From positions 1-64,000 of the forward strand of contig BDDD01005830.1 of NCBI GenBank assembly GCA_001972305.1: DNA of 64,000 bases, in the 5' to 3' direction. Positions 34,891 to 46,051 of the stretch are shown here, piece by piece. The position numbers were made by a program, and so were the translations under genes. This DNA is from Cephalotus follicularis (Eukaryota; Streptophyta; Magnoliopsida; Oxalidales; Cephalotaceae). The notes under the pieces were generated by a model, which was given only the letters and a program-made list of their open reading frames with translations, made no database searches and was not told where the DNA came from. Numbering within the stretch: position 1 is the first letter of the stretch; every line of letters starts with the position of its first letter.

Positions 34891-37323
34891 TCACCTAAGA
34901 ACATATACAGGATCTGGAAAGATAAGAGGTAACTTGTCAATGTACATGAACAATCTCTTAGAATTCTCTTTCAAAATTGTTGATAAATCAATGATATCGG
35001 ACTGATCTGTGTAGATCCAGAGGTCACCTGAATTGACCCTTTTGAGACTGTTCCTGCAGAAAGGGCATGACTGTGACCGCCCACGCCTGCATTTACTCCA
35101 ACAATACATTAACAGAGGAAGTAAACAAATCATGATAGAATGCAAATTCAATTAAAGCATGTTTTTCAATTCAATTAGTTGTTATTGTGCATATTAGTAC
35201 GAGACTTGAGGGAGGGCCTAGGTCAGTGCTTGTAATTTAGAAAGTTTAACTATCTGGCTGTACTACGCTCCCTACCTCCATACATGGTTGATATGTGTGT
35301 ACTGGGTAATCAAATCCATAGAAAAAAGTTGCACGTTTTGAATTTCAATGAAGAATCACACCCTTGCTAATGCAATGTTCTTGGCAATAATAGTAGAAAG
35401 AGATTAAAAAAGAATGACAAAAATAGATCATTTTTAAGCAGGCCACTACCAGGTGGTTTCCCTCCCTCCCTCCACAGAAACACACCGAACATGAACTCAA
35501 GTGATAAATATAATGCTCCAGGATTGGGGAGGGGGAAACACTATGAAAGCCTACAAACTCCAAGTTAGACGTCAAATATGCAGTATTCAGTCTGATTTTT
35601 CTGTCCTGGAACATGAGGTGGGAATTATAATATCAAGAAATATAACGGAGAATTCTAGAAACGAAAACAGGAAGTTACCAGTTGTGATAACACTTCAGAC
35701 ATAACGAGTGGCCGCAATTAGGCAACACAACCTTGCTGTTCATCTCCATGCAAATTCCACACTCTTGTTCTCTTTCAATGTCAATTTCAGAGAGTTTCCC
35801 TCTGTCAAATTCATCCTTTCTTCTGTACCTGAGAGTACATACCTCTTTTTGTTTCCTATCATCCACATCTGTGATGCCTCTAGGAAGTAGTAACAAAGAA
35901 GGAAATATCACCCCTGTTTCATCAAACACCAGACTTTTAGGGAAAATTTTACCTCAAAAATTTTCTAAAAAAAATAAAGAATAATACCGGACTCGTGTGG
36001 AGGTATTTCAACCTATCTACTGATGTGACACAGATAGAGCTTGCCATATAATATAGTCATGTAGGTTGCAAGTGACTTGCTTTAAGAAGTCGAGCACTTT
36101 ATTAAAATGTCACTTGAGATGTGAATGACTTTTATAAATGGCTGAATGCGGATGTATCACATCCATGGATAGGGGGAGGTAGCTCTAGTGTCCACATTGA
36201 TGAGGAGTCAAAAATTCCCATAAACCAGAAAGCAAAGTTACAACAACACTTCGCATTGCCACACAATTTTAAAAAAAATTTAGTCTTCTTTGACTAACCA
36301 TAGAATTCTCTAATGCTAGCTTTCCTTTCATAAACAGACATGGTGGTCTTGCCATCTGCATAAGTCTGCATCACATATCACATTGCAAAACCCAGAAAGG
36401 AAGTCAGATCTAAGTTCCCACGCCACATGGTAGAAGTGGAATAATAAAGGAAATTGAAAAAGCCCCAATAAAAAAAAACGAACAAAGAAGTCTACCACCT
36501 AACATTTAAAAAGAGTAATATTGGGAGAAGCATACCACATAAATGAGAATTCTGAGCAAGCCTAGGGCACCAGCAAGATGACAATTACTCCACTGAACAA
36601 GAAAAAGGAAAAATTGAAAGGCTGGACTATAGGACAGCCTCATCTGAAGGCGCGCTCCATCCTTTTCCCTCGGATTATCCAATGCCCTGCATTAGCAAAA
36701 CGCACGATTTTTAAAATAATATGAGAAGCAACAAATAAGATTCACGACATCAAAAAGCTAAATCTTGATGAAATACATAAGGATTGTTCACTTAGATTTA
36801 GCATACAACATTGAATGACAAGTAGGTCGTTTTTATACAAACCCAAAATTCCTATAAATGATTATTAATTTAAAACCTGGATAAATACTCTATTCAAGGA
36901 GGTCAATAATAATGCTAAACATAAACAATATGGAAAATATAAGTGAAATTCGTTTCATTTAAAAAAACTGCTTATCTTTGAGCAAATTAATTATCAAAAT
37001 CTACACAACAACAATTACGCTCATGAATCATCTTTCTCTGTTGCGCAATTATCAAAATCTATATATATTAACAAAAATAAATCCACTAAAAATAGTTGAA
37101 CATTCTAGTACAAAGCTTGAATGTTGATATCTTCAAATTCAGGTCACAATTTCTTTCTAAAATAAAATAAAATAACAGAGTATGCTAAAAACTAAAATAA
37201 AAAATTAACAAAACCTAATAACAAAAAAAATTAAAATCCAAGATGAAATATTTACAGAGTATTGGCATGTTGAATATCAGCTTCGAGCGCTTTGAGAGAA
37301 TCCTTGAAAGACGACTTTACCAT
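34891..37323 (-). CDS. C3HC4 RING-type E3 ubiquitin ligase, AIRP2-like
   Basis: Exons on the minus strand: 37323-37256, 36686-36539, 36365-36299, 35913-35679, 35086-34891. Splice phases all match and give 237 aa. The N-terminus (KSSFKDSLKALEADIQHAN) and the hydrophobic FQFFLFLVQW segment are characteristic of the AIRP2 group, cytosolic RING ligases linked in Arabidopsis to abscisic-acid responses. The RING domain near the C-terminus shows CGIC, NCGHSLCLKC and SCPFC, a complete C3HC4 zinc-ligand set, so ligase activity is expected. The start ATG at 37323 is the first in frame. The last codons read VYVLR then TGA; an AGGTGAGT here could be a donor to an unrecognised short final exon, so the extreme C-terminus is uncertain. 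The gene is head-to-head with DDB2, 1.9 kb apart. I recognise the family but not the exact member. Confidence 0.88.
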
Positions 37324-38950
37324 GGCCGTGTAACTTTTTCCCGGAAAATAATTCCCATCAAACAAACAAAAAATCTCTAAGACCGTATTTTATATGAAAG
37401 CCTTTCCTTGGATAAATAAAAACCAGATTTTTGAAGCTAAAAAGGTCAAAAACCAAAACCTACATACACTGTCACCTTGTGGCTTCTTATACTGAAGAAG
37501 GCAATAGTGGATCGCTCTAATTACGGATCTACCCTTTTGATTTTGATTAGTAGCCCCACCTGTGTTATTTAGCCAATTAGAATACAGAGTAATATACTAG
37601 TAAAAAAGTAATTTTTTCACTTAAACAATTAAAATAAAGCATAATATTTAAAATAAATCATATAAATATAATTAGAATTAACTAAAAAAATAACGAGTTT
37701 GTGTTAAACGGTAACAAGTGGAAGATTATTCGCATAATTTTTAGGTTAAACTTATTTATTTAGATCGATGGATAAATATTTGATTTATCGAGTTTACGTA
37801 CATTCTAATTATTTATATTGTTGTATTTAGATAAAATTAGGATTCATTGTGGGATGATAATAATGAATCCAACCTCACTTAGACATAAGATTAACTAGTA
37901 TAATACAACTACAATTTTATGGTCGGTGGTATTATTGCTGTAATATATTCTCTAAATTGAAAATGGAAACAATATTAATAAAGAATATCAATGGTCACAT
38001 CTAGACACGTGACAAATGGGGCTGTGGAATCATCTGGATTACGTGGATAAATCAATATGGATAAGGTCGATGTCTCAATTATTAAGAATGTTATTGGCCA
38101 ATGGCCATCATTTATTTTATTATTTGTCCTTATTGAATTGACATTCGTTAGATATGTCAGGTGGCAGGTGAAGGGAGTGAGTAAGAGAAGTCAACTTGCA
38201 TTTCAATATATTTGACCGATACTGTTCATTATTAGGGCTCAAATTATTGTTTATTGGTAAGTGTGACATACAACTCACCAACTAGATTGTACCTAATTAT
38301 CAGGGACACAAATTATACTGCAATATTTCATTTTTAACGAAAATTTATTGCCTCCTTATCTTATATTCAAAAGTCTATAAAACAAATATATTTTAAGATC
38401 CTTTCATAAAAATTTATTGATTGATTCAAAATGAGATGATATTTCAAAATAATGTTGTTAAATCAATTGTAATTATATTACCGTAATTTGTAACTAAGAT
38501 TTCGAAACAACATTAACTTTTAATTTTTAAAAATTAAAACTCTCGAATCAAGTGAAACATGCATAAAAGAATGTTTTTTTTTTCTTCATAATTAGACATT
38601 ATCAATGATATTTCAAAATATTACTAATATTGTTTCGATACACTATAAATAACATAAAAACTTTAAATTTCTTATTTGGAATTTGACCATATTATCAACA
38701 AGTTTTAAACTTTAAATTTCAAAATGTTTAACTCTCTTCAACTAAAACAATCCTTTGGTTTTGTCTAAATTTCGTAATTAGTAACTATCTTATATATATT
38801 TTTACATCTCACTTATTTCTCTTGTTTTTTTCTTGTTTTTTTTTATTTTTTTATCAAAAATTTATGGGTGAATTAATACTGATGACTTAACAAATTGTGC
38901 AGGAGAGAGTCCCCTTTGAAAGAGTAGTTACCTTTTGGAAAGTGATGATA
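37324..38950. other. Intergenic region between divergent RING and DDB2 genes
   Basis: The stretch is AT-rich, with no gene recognised. It must contain the upstream elements of both divergent genes, but apart from those next to DDB2 none stands out. Confidence 0.6.
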
Positions 38951-39020
38951 GTATAAAAGGCAACAGGTTACAGTTATGGCTAATAGTGAACCACGTGGCC
39001 CACGTCTCCTCCCGCCATCA
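38951..39020 (+). promoter_or_regulatory. DDB2 promoter elements: TATA box and G-box
   Basis: tataaaag lies at 38952-38959 and a G-box core CACGTG at 38992-38997, followed by a second cacgtctc and a tcccgcca stretch. The G-box is consistent with light or abscisic-acid control, but no operator can be proved from sequence. Confidence 0.45.
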
Positions 39021-39242
39021 ACTTACTTCAATTACCAATGATAACCCCAAACTCAGACCCTTATTTCTACCTTAATCTCATCAACAGCTTTGAGGGCATA
39101 TTTGTACTTTATTCACTCTGCTTTTCTCTTAACTTCCCCTACACTCCCCTCTCTGTGTAGTTTCTTTCTTCTGTGTTCCCTTCCCTCCATTGAACTCTTT
39201 GGTTTCTCAGTGTTGTTTCGAGTTCCGTGTGAAATTACGAAA

Positions 39243-42200
39243 ATGGCCCCGATAACAAGGAGAATGGCGTTTCCAAAAGTGTTGATTGAGAGGGACACGG
39301 ACTCTGAGCAAAGCTCATCAGAGGAAGACGAAGAAGAGGAGGGGCCCCCACAATCAGAATCAGAATCAGAAGAAGAAGAAATGGAAGGGAATATAAATGG
39401 AACCAAAGTTGATGAGGTTTTGGGTTCAAACAATAAAGGGAAAGCACCTATCACTATCAGTCTTAAGAAAGTTTGCAAAGTAAGCCCCCCCACCCCTTTT
39501 GTGGGTCATTGTTGTGGCAACTTTTTTTTTTTAAAGTATGTTTCAATGGATATTGTGGTCTCTGATGTGGGTTTAGGTTTGCAAGAAGGCGGGTCATGAA
39601 GCGGGATTTAAAGGGGCTACGTATATAGATTGCCCAATGAAGCCCTGCTTCCTCTGCAAAACGCCTGGTACGTGTTTGCTGATTTGTTTTATTTTGATAT
39701 ATCGTGCCACTGTTCTGCAGTTTTGATGATGTTAATTTGTTTCCGGTTTTCCTGTTGGTTTTGTGATTCTAAGGCCACACTACAATGGCATGCCCGCATA
39801 GAGTGGCTACTGAGCATGGGGTAGTCCCAGCACCACATAGAAAGACTCTCAATCCACTACAATTTGTCTTTGAACGCCAACTTAGACCCCGGATCCCTGC
39901 CGTAAGATTTGCATCAACTGTCTGTTTCTCTCGTTTCTCATACCTGATTCTGCTCTTTTTAAAATATATCAGATGGATGTTGCTTTGGATGTAGTTAATT
40001 TTTCTTATGCTGGTTATTTTTTGACTAGTGTCTCAAGGAGCATTGTGCTAACATTTACTACTAGTTTGTTTGTGAGGGTGTCCCTAATTCTTAGTGCGTC
40101 TTGTAGGTTTGTGCTACTACATGATCCTAGGTATCAAGGTAACTATTATTAGTTGTTTGATGGTGCCGCTATTTACTGATTTAAGGAGACGGTCTGCTAA
40201 TGATATGATTTTTTACAGTGATTATATGGATGTCATCTTGTTTGCAGACTTGGCTTGCTTTTCATTTGGTCTTTGTGTGCTCTTAATAGTTAAAATATGT
40301 TTCAGACTTTGGTATATTCTTAATGATGTTATCTTGTTCCGCATGATTCTATTGTTATCTCTCTGAGAATATCTTGTGATTTGTGTTTTTTTTTATTGTT
40401 TGTGCATTAGTTGAAGCCAGCTTATGTGATACCAGATCAAGTGAATTGTGCAGTTATCAGATACCATAGTAGAAGAGTAACTAGTTTGGAGTTCCACCCA
40501 ACTAATAATAATCTTCTCTTATCTGGAGATAAGGTCAGTCTCATCGTTATAATATGTTACTATGTGGTTCATGTTTACAATGGTTAAGGATGTGATTGTT
40601 TGTAAATAAGTGACACTTGTCTTTTCTTTTTTATGTATACCTTGTAATAGAAAGGACAAGTTGGGGTTTGGGATTTTGCTAAAGTACATGAAAAGACAGT
40701 TTATGGAAACATACACTCTTGTATAGTCAATAATATGAGGTAAGTTACTTTCTTCATTTTTTTAGGCCGTAGCCTCCTACACATCCATGCGTTTATGCAT
40801 GTGTTATGAGGTAATTTACCTTTTTAGTGAAGTAAAGACTCTTCATCCAATTGTGTGCTTGTGCTTGTATAGTTACTTAATCAGAAGGCTAACCAAAATT
40901 TTGCAGGTTCAACCCTACAAACGATTTTACATTATATGCTGCATCCTCTGATGGAACTATCAGTTGCACTGACTTGGAAACTGGAATTTCCACATCTGTG
41001 ATGAACCTTAACCCTAATGGGTGGCAGGTAACTTTATACCCTGCTTTTTTGCGAGGGTACATGGACTCAAATGATTTTTTTATTCTGTTTAGTTGAGCTC
41101 TTGGACCCGACCAACTCTGAAAAAATTCTATGCAATTCTATGGAATAATCCCATTTGAAAAAATTCGAACCTGGTAGTAGACTTTACCTTTTTAATGATA
41201 CCTGCAAAATACTTATAAAATGTTATATTAGTTTTTCTTTTAAGGACACATCATCATGTTGAAAATAAACTCATTTTATGCCCATATCTATGACATGTAG
41301 CTCTCTAGTTGGCCTTTTATAAATTCTTCCAGTTGGAATAATTGGAAACGATTCGTTATCTCTATTAATTTCTGAATATTTGTAATTTTGAAGAATATGT
41401 TGTTTAACAGCATGCATAATGCCTCTTTGAAAATAATATTTATTTTTATTCTTTATTGGCATAGTCATCCAACTTGTGGTATTTTCTTCATGAGAAAGCT
41501 CAACAGCAGCAACTTTAAATTTTTGAGGTTTTTTAATTCAGCATTTGTGCCAGTAAGGATATACGAGAAATAAGTAGGAATAGGATTTGATTTATCTGAG
41601 AAAACACGACCAATATTTGTTTTTAGGAGGGATATATCTGTATGTGTACCACGAGCTCAATTATGATATATATTGTTTCCTTGTAGGGATCTCGTAGTTG
41701 GAGGATGCTTTATGGCATGGACATCAACTCCGAAAAAGGTGTTATTCTCGTTGCTGATAACTTTGGCTTTCTCTACCTGTAAGTACTCCTCTGAACCAAT
41801 GAAAGCAATGTGGGGTTTAAAGCTTGTATAAACTTTTGGCTGTATGATGCACATGCTATTAATTTTTGCTTTTCATTAGACTAAACTGAGAGAGTAAAAA
41901 CGGAACTTAAAAGAATTTAAGAAGGAACCGGACATAAAGTTGGAACTTGGAAGTAGGCACCTCATGTATCAGATCATAATTTTTGCATGTTTTGGAATGC
42001 AAATATAATAGGTAGTTTTATTTTCCACATGCTGAAGACTGTTAAAAGCAGATGAACTCAAAATTGGATATTTTCTCCTACATAGGGTGGATATTCGCTC
42101 CAATAGCAAAACCGGGCACGCAATTTTGGTCCACAAGAAAGGTAGCAAAGTTGTTGGACTCCACTGCAATTCTGTTCAGCCAGAGCTTCTTATGAGCTGT

Positions 42201-43603
42201 GGGAATGATCACTTTGTAAGTTCTCTGATTTATAGGTTACTCTGATATTATCTATATTCATTTTCTTACTGTTTGGTTAGGTGGCATCATGTACGCTTAG
42301 GTGTATTTGAGTTGTGGCCTCTATTCTCCCATCTCAATGAAAATGATTCTCCTTGTCACTGGGGAGGGAAATTGAAATGCTTTCTGAAAATAGTTTCATT
42401 TACTCGTCAACAAGTACTATTGTTGTTTATACATGTGTATAATTGTGATGTTGATTATAGAAGTTTTAAAACTTAAATGGTTTCACCCCCCAGGCTCGCA
42501 TATGGGATATGCGACGATTACAAGCTGGATCCTCCCTCTATAACCTTGCACACAAACGTGTTGTCAACTCTGCATATTTCTCTCCATTGTCTGGCACGAA
42601 GATTCTTACCACCTCACAGGACAACCGTCTTCGTATTTGGGATTCTATTTTTGGAAATATGGAATCTCCAAGCCGAGAAATAGTGCATAGCCATGATTTT
42701 AATCGTCATTTAACACCTTTCCGGGCTGAATGGGATCCAAAGGTGATGTATTGTACTACGAAAATTTGTAGCTTTAGTTTTTAAGTTCTCATTTAATTTG
42801 ACATTGGCTGAAGTTTCCTATCTATTTTTTTACAGGATCCATCTGAGTCTCTTGCAGTGATTGGTCGTTACATAAGTGAAAATTACAATGGAACTGCCCT
42901 GCATCCCATTGATTTCATAGACATCAGCACTGGGCAGCTTGTTGCTGAGGTTATGGATCCAAACATCACAACTATTAGTCCTGTGAATAAGCTACATCCG
43001 AGAGATGATGTTTTGGCATCTGGTAGTTCAAGGTTTGTCTCATCCTCTTGTCAACTTATTACAATGTGGTGCAAAATTTATTTACTTTCGCATTTTTAGT
43101 GAAGTTCTTGGGTGTTGAAACATTAATCTGCTTCTGTTCTAAAATTTACGTAATCTATTGTTACGTGAAGATGGAAATGATACCATAGTAACTCTTTTTC
43201 ATGTGGTGAAAGGTTGCCTCCTTGTTATAAATTGAAAGCAGGATGAAGCTCGTTATTTGTAACGATTGTTTAGGAAATATTAGGCTTCATTTATTTTGAA
43301 AATTCCATCCAGTATTTATTGACCATTATCTTGTTATATATAGAGGAGAGCTGAAATATTAGCCTTCTGTTTTTTTTTTTCAGATCTCTGTTCATTTGGA
43401 GACCAAAGGAGATGTCTGAAGTTGTGGAACAAAGAGATAAAACAATGATCGTCGTTTGTGCAAAAACTGAGAAGAAGCAGAACTATGGAAAAAGAAGCGA
43501 TGATGATTCTGACAATGATTTCACTAAATCAAAAGGCAAGAATTTTAAGTCAAAAAAATCTGTTACAAAATCAACTCCTCGTTCTCCCAAGTTTAAACGT
43601 TAA
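39243..43603 (+). CDS. DDB2: DNA damage-binding protein 2 (UV-damage sensor, WD40)
   Basis: Exons: 39243-39479, 39577-39667, 39774-39901, 40411-40533, 40651-40739, 40907-41027, 41687-41778, 42086-42215, 42494-42742, 42836-43032, 43384-43603. They encode 558 aa with no breaks. In order: an acidic Ser/Glu-rich N-terminus (residues about 20-50), a zinc-knuckle region with [10 protein letters not shown] and [14 protein letters not shown] (about 78-118), WD40 repeats from about 150 with a DWD-type IWDMR near 330, and a Lys/Ser-rich basic tail that looks nuclear-localising. DDB2 binds UV photolesions and joins DDB1-CUL4 ubiquitin ligase in nucleotide excision repair. The zinc knuckle is a feature of plant DDB2 rather than the animal protein. 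The ATG at 39243 was chosen because [20 protein letters not shown] matches the family start; an in-frame ATG at 39090 would add a hydrophobic stretch unlike the family. Confidence 0.95.
43091..43318. repeat. Part of DDB2 intron 10 duplicated at 52819-53046
   Basis: This 228-bp stretch, from catttttagtgaagttcttg to ccatccagtatt, reappears in the same orientation at 52819-53046 with only about ten differences. It is unique-looking intron DNA with no TE hallmarks. Confidence 0.93.
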
Positions 43604-44944
43604 TCTGCGTATCTGAACTTCTGAACTTCCAATTTCGCAGACATCAAGTTTTCTATAGCCATTAATTAGCTCTATAAGAATACTGTTTTGCTTTATCTTG
43701 ATGTTCTTGTAATCTTGTCCACCTACCTACCATGTATAGTTAGCCCACAAGCCCTTCGTTTTTGTTCGCTTGGGCAAATTTTGTCTCCTTAAGTTTTGAT
43801 AACTAAAATATATGTTGTTGTAAGCGATAACAGTTATGGGTTCAAATTTATTATAATAGATAGTGGGATAATAACTCAAAATTATTGTCAAAAACAAAAT
43901 TATGGACAATTGTGAGAGATTAATAGAATTTTTAGTTTGGATAATTTTATTTTTATATTAATTTTTAAATGGTGATTTATATTCATATAATTATTTGTAT
44001 GTTTTTTTTTATTTTAAGGTTTCTCCTTAGTGTTGGTAATATTTTAATTAAAAAGAAATATAAATATTATCATAATAATATATATTATTGATTAATTTTA
44101 TTAATTGAAGTTATAAATTAATAGATGAATATTTTTAAAATTATAAAAAAATTTATAATATGATTTTCATTTTAATACTTATCACTCTTACAACATTTTT
44201 AAACGTATAATTATTAGTACAGTGTAATAATGCATAACATTATCAAGCCAAACTTAAAAGTATTATAAATAAAGTGTTAGGACAAAACACTTTTCAATCT
44301 AAAAGTGCTTTCTGGTAAACAAAAAAGAAAAGTTACATTTACCTAATTTTTTATTTATCAAACACTAAATGATACTATTTTAATTTTGAGTCTAAAAAAT
44401 AATTTTGATAACCCAACAACAGTAACAAACCAACATTTATTTTCCTAAAATGTTAAAGAGTAAGAAGATGAAAATCAAATTTAAGTAAACTTGAATATCA
44501 TTAATGAACTAAACAAAATTTTCTTTTTTACAAGGATTGATTGAAGCTCAAATTTCTTACAATGAAACATAAACCCTCTAAACCCTACACTTTTAAAGTC
44601 AATGATAAAAATGGCTGTATGGTTGTAGTCCATCAATTTAGCAATTAATAATGCTGATATTCATTCTTCACTTAACACCCAACAGTCATAATGACAACTA
44701 TTAAATGTTCAAATTTCTTACAATGAAACCTAAACCCTCTAAACCCTATGATTTATATCAAACTTTTAAAGTTAATGGTAAAAGTTGCTGTATGATTGTA
44801 GTCAATCAATTTAGCAAGTAATAACGCTGACATTCATTCTTCACCTAACACTCCAACAGCCACAATGACAGCTACTGATCATTATAAAGTAAAGTGAGGA
44901 ATATGGACATGGATACATGAAAGTGGAAACTGGAGTGCTTTTAC
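43604..44944. other. DDB2 3' flank and AT-rich intergenic DNA
   Basis: No gene is visible. Between about 44540 and 44870 a block containing tttcttacaatgaaac, ctaaaccct and gcaattaataatgctgac-type text occurs twice in diverged tandem form (copies near 44550 and 44715). The rest is very AT-rich. Confidence 0.65.
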
Positions 44945-45091
44945 TGTGAAATGTATTCAACTTAGATTAATCAGATAATGGAGGCAACTGTCCTGATGGC
45001 TTTTCTTCAGCCTGCACATTTATTTGATGATCTGATGGTCACGTGGTAGGTACATCACGGCTCTCGAGCTGAAGTGTTTTCTTCAAGAGGT

Positions 45092-45591
45092 TTTTACGTA
45101 GTAGGTACATCACGGACCTCGAGCTGGTAGGTACAAATGTGTTATGCGCCGGGCGCATTTTGCGTCAGTGGAACGAGACAGAGATGTGCGCCAGAGGAAG
45201 AGAGAGACGACGGACGAAGCGCCGGCGGTGGGGAAGAGAGAAGGCGAGCTCGCCTACACTGCAAAGGTAACTCTTCCTCGCCTTCTCCCTCTTTCTTCTT
45301 TTTCTCCCGACGGCAAAGCTTGAAGCTTTGCCGTCTGCCGTTCACTTTCCACCACCGATACCATCGTGGGTGGAGCCGGTCTTTGTCTTGAGGATCAGCT
45401 CTACCCATTTTGATGGTAGTTTAGGAGTTTTCCGGTTGTTTTTGGCCGGATTTTAGTCGCTGAGTCAACTCAGCGAGTTCGGGTTGCCGCCACCTGCGGC
45501 TAGCTTTTGGCGCCGAGTCACGGAGAGTCTCCAGTACCAACGAGTAGATCGAAGGTTTTGGAGGCCAGCGGTGGGGAGAAGATTTTGCAGA
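45092..45591. other. GC-rich insert flanked by 15-nt direct repeats
   Basis: Between two copies of ttttcttcaagaggt (45077-45091 and 45592-45606), which derive from the end of ABCG31 exon 8, lies about 500 bp of foreign GC-rich DNA. It begins with a short duplicated gtaggtacatcacgg block and contains a 13-bp perfect hairpin (arms 45309-45321 and 45323-45335, one-base loop). Open frames in it (45137-45391 plus, 45408-45142 minus) match no family I know. It may be leader DNA of the IQD gene or a small transposed segment. Confidence 0.55.
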
Positions 45592-45614
45592 TTTTCTTCA
45601 AGAGGTATTATTCG

Positions 45615-46051
45615 ATGGAGAAGAAAGGAAGTTGAAGCTCATGGTTGGCCGCTGTGAAAAGGGCTTTCAGATCTCCTACTAAAGAGAGTGACAAGAGAAG
45701 TAACAGAAGAAGAATAGACCATGACCAAGAAGATAATGAAGATAAGGTTGACCCCTTTCATCATGACCATTCAAAAGTAGAACATAAAAATAGAGAACTT
45801 TGTTTACTTATCTGTTTTATTAATTACTGTATCAACTTATTGGTTGTATTTATTATCTCTGTGTAGAAGAGGGATAAGAGAAAATGGATTTTCAAGAAAC
45901 TAAACAACACAGAAACGTTGGCACAACAGAGTTGTAATTCAACAGAGGCTGCAAGTGCAATAGCTACTGTTAGTGGTGGTGGCACGCCGATGGACCATGA
46001 GTTGTTTGCTGATGCGAAGGAAAGACACGCCATTGCTCTGGCTGTGGCCAG
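45615..46051 (+). pseudogene. Truncated IQ-domain (IQD) protein gene fragment
   Basis: The 5' part of an IQD-type calmodulin-binding protein gene. Proposed exon 1 at 45615-45776 begins MEKKGS, then a TGA at 45633-45635 where the family has a Trp, then SSWLAAVKRAFRSPTKES. Proposed exon 2 at 45867-46051 encodes KRDKRKWIFKKLNNTETLAQ and ends at KERHAIALAVA, just where the IQ region should begin. The downstream DNA returns abruptly to ABCG31 intron 8 sequence. IQD proteins are microtubule- and calmodulin-associated scaffolds. This piece lacks the IQ motifs and is non-functional. The family call rests on the start, the K/R-W-IF motif and the ERHAIA segment. Confidence 0.7.

Noticed and set aside
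39090-39242. N-terminal extension of DDB2 from an upstream ATG
   Set aside because: The extension is hydrophobic and unlike any DDB2; the family start is at 39243.
39113-39493. 126-codon Ser-rich minus-strand frame opposite DDB2 exon 1
   Set aside because: It is the antisense of the acidic GAA/GAG-rich codons of DDB2 and so is an artefact of composition.
45137-45408. Opposed open frames in the GC-rich insert
   Set aside because: Both are stop-poor only because of GC content, and neither shows a known motif.
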